Assembly (NCBI GenBank): GCA_035640455.1
Contig: DASQWB010000048.1
Coordinates: 1-24,480 of the forward strand
Source: AC-50 sp035640455
GTDB lineage: Bacteria; Actinomycetota; Thermoleophilia; Gaiellales; Gaiellaceae
DNA: 24,480 bases
Direction: 5' to 3'
Position numbers and translations under genes: made by a program. The notes beneath the pieces were generated by a model. It saw only the letters and a program-made list of their open reading frames with translations. It had not been told where the DNA came from and did not search any database. Within the stretch, counting starts at the first letter, position 1. Each line of letters starts with the position of its first letter. This document shows positions 21,745 to 24,480 of the stretch, in pieces.

Positions 21745-21750
21745 TATACT
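21745..21750 (+). promoter_or_regulatory. -10 box of the DUF167-traR-lspA-rluD unit
   Basis: TATACT, close to consensus, six bases before ATG 21757; no Shine-Dalgarno, so probably leaderless. GGCCGGTTCGACCC (21717-21730) lies upstream and is repeated exactly at 16208-16221; its TTCGAC is 16 bases from the -10 box and could serve as a -35 region. Confidence 0.55.
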
Positions 21751-21756
21751 GACCCC

Positions 21757-22038
21757 ATGGGCGCCTCTCCGACACGGCTTCGCGTCCGCGTCTCCCCGGG
21801 ATCCCGGCGGGTCGGCGTAGCCGGCCGCGTCGGCGAGGCCTGGAAGCGCCGCGTGACGGCGCCGGCCGAGGGCGGCCGGGCGAACGCGGCGGTGGTGCGC
21901 CTGCTCGCCGAGACCATCGGCGTGCCGCGGGCGCGGATCGCGCTCGTCTCCGGCCACGGCGCCCGCGACAAGGTCGTCGAGCTCGACGGCGTGGAGCTTG
22001 CCGAGGCCGAGCGGCGGCTCGAGGGAGCATCGGCGTGA
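21757..22038 (+). CDS. DUF167 (YggU-type) protein
   Basis: 93-residue protein of the DUF167/YggU family: LRVRVSPGSRRVGVAGRVGEAWKRRVTAPAEGGRANAAVVRLLAETIGVPRARIALVSGHGARDKVVELDG. The PAxxGxAN core and the G-x-x-x-R-x-K motif are family hallmarks. The fold is known, but the function is unknown as far as I am aware. ATG 21757 is preferred over longer frames because the strong TATACT box lies six bases upstream. The stop overlaps the next gene's GTG (GTGA). First gene of a tightly coupled four-gene unit (DUF167, TraR/DksA, lspA, rluD). Confidence 0.9.
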   Translation: MGASPTRLRVRVSPGSRRVGVAGRVGEAWKRRVTAPAEGGRANAAVVRLLAETIGVPRARIALVSGHGARDKVVELDGVELAEAERRLEGASA

Positions 22039-22403
22039 GCGTCGACACTCAGTACTTCCGCGGCATCCTGGAGGAGGAGCGGCAGCGTGTCCTCGACGCG
22101 ATCAGCTACCTCCACGAGGAGACTCCCGGCTCGCTCGCGGAGGAGACGGAGGAGGTCGCGGGCACGGTCGACAACCACCTCGGCGAGACCGCGACCGCGA
22201 CGCTCGACCGGGAGATCGACTACTCGCTCGAGGAGAACTCGGAGCAGGTGCTGAAGGCGATCGAGGGCGCGCTCGAGCGGATCGACGAGGGCACCTTCGG
22301 GATCTGCCAGACCTGCCGCGAGCCGATCTCGGAGGAGCGGCTCGAGGCGATCCCGTACGCGACGCAGTGCATCGACTGTCGGCGCAAGGGCGAGCGCCGT
22401 TGA
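22035..22403 (+). CDS. TraR/DksA-family C4 zinc-finger protein
   Basis: 122 residues. The N-terminal coiled coil (about 5-85) begins DTQYFRGILEEERQRVLDAI; the C-terminal zinc finger has C91-x2-C94 (CQTC) and C112-x2-C115 (CIDC), with FGICQTCREPISEERLEAIPYATQCIDC as the family signature. DksA relatives insert a coiled coil into the RNA polymerase secondary channel. Here the acidic tip D-x-x-D-x-A is not conserved (ETATATLDREID), so DksA-like ppGpp synergy is uncertain; actinobacterial members are often assigned simply as TraR/DksA zinc fingers or RNA polymerase-binding proteins. GTG 22035 overlaps the DUF167 stop and the stop overlaps lspA's TTG. Confidence 0.9.
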   Translation: MSVDTQYFRGILEEERQRVLDAISYLHEETPGSLAEETEEVAGTVDNHLGETATATLDREIDYSLEENSEQVLKAIEGALERIDEGTFGICQTCREPISEERLEAIPYATQCIDCRRKGERR

Positions 22404-22990
22404 GCGAGCCCCTCCCGCGCCGGGTCGACGTCCGCGTCGGCTCCGCCACCGACGGGCTCACGCCGATCTCCGTCGCGGAGCGCTCGCTCGCCGCGAGCCC
22501 GGTCCAGTGGCTCGCGTTCGTGGCCGTGGCCCTCGCCGCCGTCGCGGCCGACCAGCTGACGAAGCACATCGTGTCGAGCCGGCTCGCGCTCGACGACGAG
22601 GTTCGCGTGCTCGGCCCGTTCTCGATCCACCACGTGCAGAACTCGGGCATCGCCTTCGGCCTCTTCGCGAGCGCGACGCCGATCGTGATCGTCCTGACCG
22701 GGTTCGCGGTCGCCTGGATGCTCGGCTTCTTCGCGCGCTCGGGCGCCCGCCACCCGATCCTGCCCGTCTCGCTCGGGCTCGTCATCGGCGGCAGCGTCTC
22801 GAACCTCGTCGACCGTGTCCGCCTCGGACACGTCACCGACTTCCTCGACCTGCGCTTCTGGCCGGCCTTCAACCTCGCCGACAGCTTCATCGTGATCGGC
22901 GTCGGGATCCTCCTCCTCACGCTGGTGCTCGCCGACCGCGAGCCGCGGCACCGGCAGCGCGTGACCGACGCTCCGCCTGCGCGTTCCTGA
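22400..22990 (+). CDS. lspA: Lipoprotein signal peptidase II (LspA)
   Basis: 196-residue aspartyl protease that removes signal peptides from prolipoproteins in the membrane. Four membrane segments are visible (about 37-55, 93-112, 122-138 and 162-178). Family motifs are AADQLTK (50-56), NSGIAFG (81-87), GGSVSNLVDRVRLG with catalytic D138, and FNLADSFI with catalytic D161. The N-terminus is about 30 residues longer than usual before the first membrane helix. No ATG or GTG stands before that helix, so TTG 22400, overlapping the traR stop (TTGA), is the start and implies translational coupling. The gene pair lspA-rluD is conserved in many bacteria. Confidence 0.93.
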   Translation: MSEPLPRRVDVRVGSATDGLTPISVAERSLAASPVQWLAFVAVALAAVAADQLTKHIVSSRLALDDEVRVLGPFSIHHVQNSGIAFGLFASATPIVIVLTGFAVAWMLGFFARSGARHPILPVSLGLVIGGSVSNLVDRVRLGHVTDFLDLRFWPAFNLADSFIVIGVGILLLTLVLADREPRHRQRVTDAPPARS

Positions 22991-23858
22991 CGCGGCGGCG
23001 GGCGAACGGCTCGACCGCTTCCTCGCCCGCCATCCTTCCGTCGGCTCGCGCGCCGCGGCCGAGCGGCTCGTGGGCGAGGGCGCGGTGTTCGTGGACGGCG
23101 CTCCGCGGCCGAAGAGCCACCGGCTGGCGGGTGGGGAGGAGGTGGCGTTCGAGCCTTCGGTGCCAGCTGTCTCGCCGCTCGTTCCGGAGCCGATGGACCT
23201 CCGCGTCGCCTACGAGGACGAGCACTTGGTGGTGGTCGACAAGCCGGCGGGGTTGGTCGTGCACCCCGCGCCGGGGCACGCGACCGGCACGCTCGTGCAC
23301 GGGCTGCTCGGGCTCGCGGCCGGTGGGGAGGCGGAGCGTCCCGGGATCGTCCATCGCCTCGACCGCGACACCTCGGGGCTGATGGTCGTCGCGCGTTCCG
23401 CGGAAGCGCACCGCCGCCTGCAGGGGCTCGTCCGGCGCCGCCGGCTCGAGCGGCGGTATCTGGCGCTGGTGTGCGGGCGGCCGCGCTCGCGCCGGGGGAC
23501 GATCGAGGCGCCGATCGGCCGCGACCGGCACGACCCGACGCGGCAGTCGCTCGACACGCTGACGCCGCGCGAGGCGGTGACGCACTTCGAGGTCGTCGAG
23601 CTCCTGCCGCGGCACGCGCTGCTGGATGTGCGGCTCGAGACGGGGCGGACGCACCAGATCCGCGTCCACCTGGCGGCGATCGACCTACCCGTCGCGGGCG
23701 ACCCGGTGTACGGCCGTTCCGGCGAGCTCGGCCTCGAGCGCCAGTTCCTCCACGCGGCGCGCCTCGCGTTCCCGCATCCGTTCACCGGCGAGCCGGTGGA
23801 GACCGAGTCGCCGCTCCCGCCGGAGCTCGAGGCCGGCCTCGAGCGCGCCCGCGGCTGA
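22977..23858 (+). CDS. rluD: RluA/RluD-family 23S rRNA pseudouridine synthase
   Basis: 293 residues if started at CTG 22977. An S4 RNA-binding domain comes first (RVPDAAAGERLDRFLARHPSVGSRAAAERLV, VDGAPRPKSHRLAGGEEV), then the catalytic domain with D129 in HRLDRDTSGL. The C-terminal motifs ETGRTHQIRVHLA and DPVYG are both present. It converts uridines in the helix 69 region or elsewhere in 23S rRNA to pseudouridine; the exact site is unknown. Between the in-frame TGA at 22962-22964 and GTG 23070 there is no ATG, GTG or TTG, yet the S4 domain is encoded intact across this stretch. CTG 22977, 14 bases before the end of lspA, is therefore the likely start. GTG 23070 would remove most of S4. Confidence 0.88.
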   Translation: MRVPDAAAGERLDRFLARHPSVGSRAAAERLVGEGAVFVDGAPRPKSHRLAGGEEVAFEPSVPAVSPLVPEPMDLRVAYEDEHLVVVDKPAGLVVHPAPGHATGTLVHGLLGLAAGGEAERPGIVHRLDRDTSGLMVVARSAEAHRRLQGLVRRRRLERRYLALVCGRPRSRRGTIEAPIGRDRHDPTRQSLDTLTPREAVTHFEVVELLPRHALLDVRLETGRTHQIRVHLAAIDLPVAGDPVYGRSGELGLERQFLHAARLAFPHPFTGEPVETESPLPPELEAGLERARG

Positions 23859-23882
23859 GCCGGCGGGCGGCGAGCCGTTGGC

Positions 23883-23888
23883 TAAGAT
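23883..23888 (+). promoter_or_regulatory. Possible rpsB promoter -10 box
   Basis: TAAGAT, matching TANNNT, 25 bases after the rluD stop. Transcription from it would give a leader of about 115 bases before GTG 24010. The leader contains a perfect palindrome CGGCGGATCCGCCG (23912-23925). Ribosomal-protein leaders often carry autoregulatory structure; none is recognised here. No convincing -35 box. Confidence 0.4.
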
Positions 23889-24009
23889 GCAGCGGTTTTT
23901 GCACCCCGACCCGGCGGATCCGCCGCGGCGGCGGTGCCGGCGCGCCGAGGCGCCCGGTTCCATCGCGGCCCCGTCGGCAGCAGTCAACCCAACCGAAAGG
24001 GGCTAGCTA

Positions 24010-24480
24010 GTGCCAGTCGTCTCCATGCGCGAGCTCTTGGAGGCCGGAGTCCACTTCGGCCACCAGACCCGCCGCTGGAATCCGAAGATGCGCCGCTTCA
24101 TCTTCACGGAGCGGGGCGGGATCTACATCATCAACCTCCAGCAGACGCTCGAGCTGCTCGAGGAGGCGTACAACTTCGCGCAGAACCTCGGTGAGCGGGG
24201 CGGCACGATGCTCTTCGTCGGCACGAAGAAGCAGAGTCAGGACGCCGTCCAGGAGCACGCCTCGCGCGTGAACATGCCGTACGTGAACCACCGCTGGCTC
24301 GGCGGGCTGCTCACGAACTGGCGGACGATCTCCGACCGGATCGAGCACCTGCACGAGCTTCGCCGCCTCAAGGAGGAGGGTCAGCTCGAGCTCCTGCCGG
24401 CGAAGGAGCGGATCCACATGCTCGCCGAGCTCGAGAAGCTCGAGGCGAACCTCGGCGGCGTCGCGCAGATGCGCCGGCAA
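24010..24480 (+). CDS. rpsB: 30S ribosomal protein S2, 3' end beyond window
   Basis: First 157 codons of S2 from GTG 24010: MPVVSMRELLEAGVHFGHQTRRWNPKMRRFIF, GIYIINLQQTLELLEEAYNF, LFVGTKKQSQDAVQEHA, YVNHRWLGGLLTNWRTI. All are strongly conserved S2 blocks. S2 binds late to the 30S head and contacts S1/mRNA in other bacteria. A GAAAGGGG ribosome site lies eight bases before the start. The expected partner tsf would be downstream, outside the window. Its 151-base upstream gap holds no gene, only a possible promoter and hairpins. Confidence 0.97.
   Translation, partial: MPVVSMRELLEAGVHFGHQTRRWNPKMRRFIFTERGGIYIINLQQTLELLEEAYNFAQNLGERGGTMLFVGTKKQSQDAVQEHASRVNMPYVNHRWLGGLLTNWRTISDRIEHLHELRRLKEEGQLELLPAKERIHMLAELEKLEANLGGVAQMRRQ

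Noticed and set aside
23889..23901. T-run at 23896-23900 as an intrinsic terminator of rluD
   Set aside because: The sequence directly before it does not form a convincing stem; it follows the TAAGAT box and more likely lies at the start of the rpsB leader.

Overview
The window is very GC-rich, densely packed DNA from a high-GC Gram-positive bacterium. The actinobacterial division-gene block (pgeF, yggS, sepF, yggT, divIVA), GTG/TTG starts, four-base stop/start overlaps and several apparently leaderless genes point to Actinobacteriota. The combination with a DHH-CBS-poly(A)-polymerase fusion and two GH15 enzymes makes Thermoleophilia/Gaiellales my best guess. That placement is an inference from gene content; there is no 16S gene here. 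No stretch longer than 300 bases lacks a gene, and I see no tRNA, rRNA, CRISPR array or transposase.

Layout. 1-1987: an arginase-family hydrolase between a partial cupin and a two-domain cupin. 1964-5233: dnaE2, an error-prone DNA polymerase, with no imuA/imuB beside it. 5234-5363: a repeat-rich gap. 5364-9000: two convergent GH15 glucoamylase/trehalase-type enzymes; the second is the last gene of a minus-strand operon (glycosyltransferase, 103-residue unknown, GH15). 10394-12285: an EEP-family phosphohydrolase/nuclease and a class V aminotransferase, divergent from that operon across a compact two-way promoter. 12408-13690 (minus): HD-domain protein and methyltransferase. 13719-16090: murA (Asp at the usual catalytic Cys), a HisB-like protein that has lost most metal ligands, and a RidA protein. 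16245-20819: DHH-CBS-PAP fusion, pgeF, yggS and sepF; sepF carries an in-frame TGA in the middle. 20918-23858: yggT, divIVA, DUF167, TraR/DksA zinc finger, lspA and a RluD-type pseudouridine synthase. 24010-end: start of rpsB.

The least expected content is not protein-coding. (1) Two intergenic elements of 166 and 169 bp, at 15024-15189 and 19514-19682, share two conserved 15-base blocks, a central hairpin whose sequence differs but whose pairing is kept, an outer inverted repeat and similar right ends. Each fills the space from one gene's stop codon to the next gene's start region. They look like one undescribed structured element, either a cis-acting RNA or a MITE-like mobile repeat. (2) A palindrome built from two GTGACWGTCAC units occurs at 4421-4455, inside the dnaE2 reading frame, and at 16131-16164, between genes; the copies share 31 identical bases in opposite orientation. 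(3) Several genes have a -10-like hexamer 6-8 bases before the start codon, implying leaderless transcripts.

How the genes work together: 16245-23858 is largely a cell-envelope and division neighbourhood (peptidoglycan editing, Z-ring anchoring, polar scaffold, lipoprotein signal peptidase), joined to tRNA/RNA end processing and rRNA modification. 5364-10369 suggests glucan or trehalose turnover with a glycosyltransferase. The arginase/cupin group looks like small-molecule nitrogen metabolism with no clear pathway partner.
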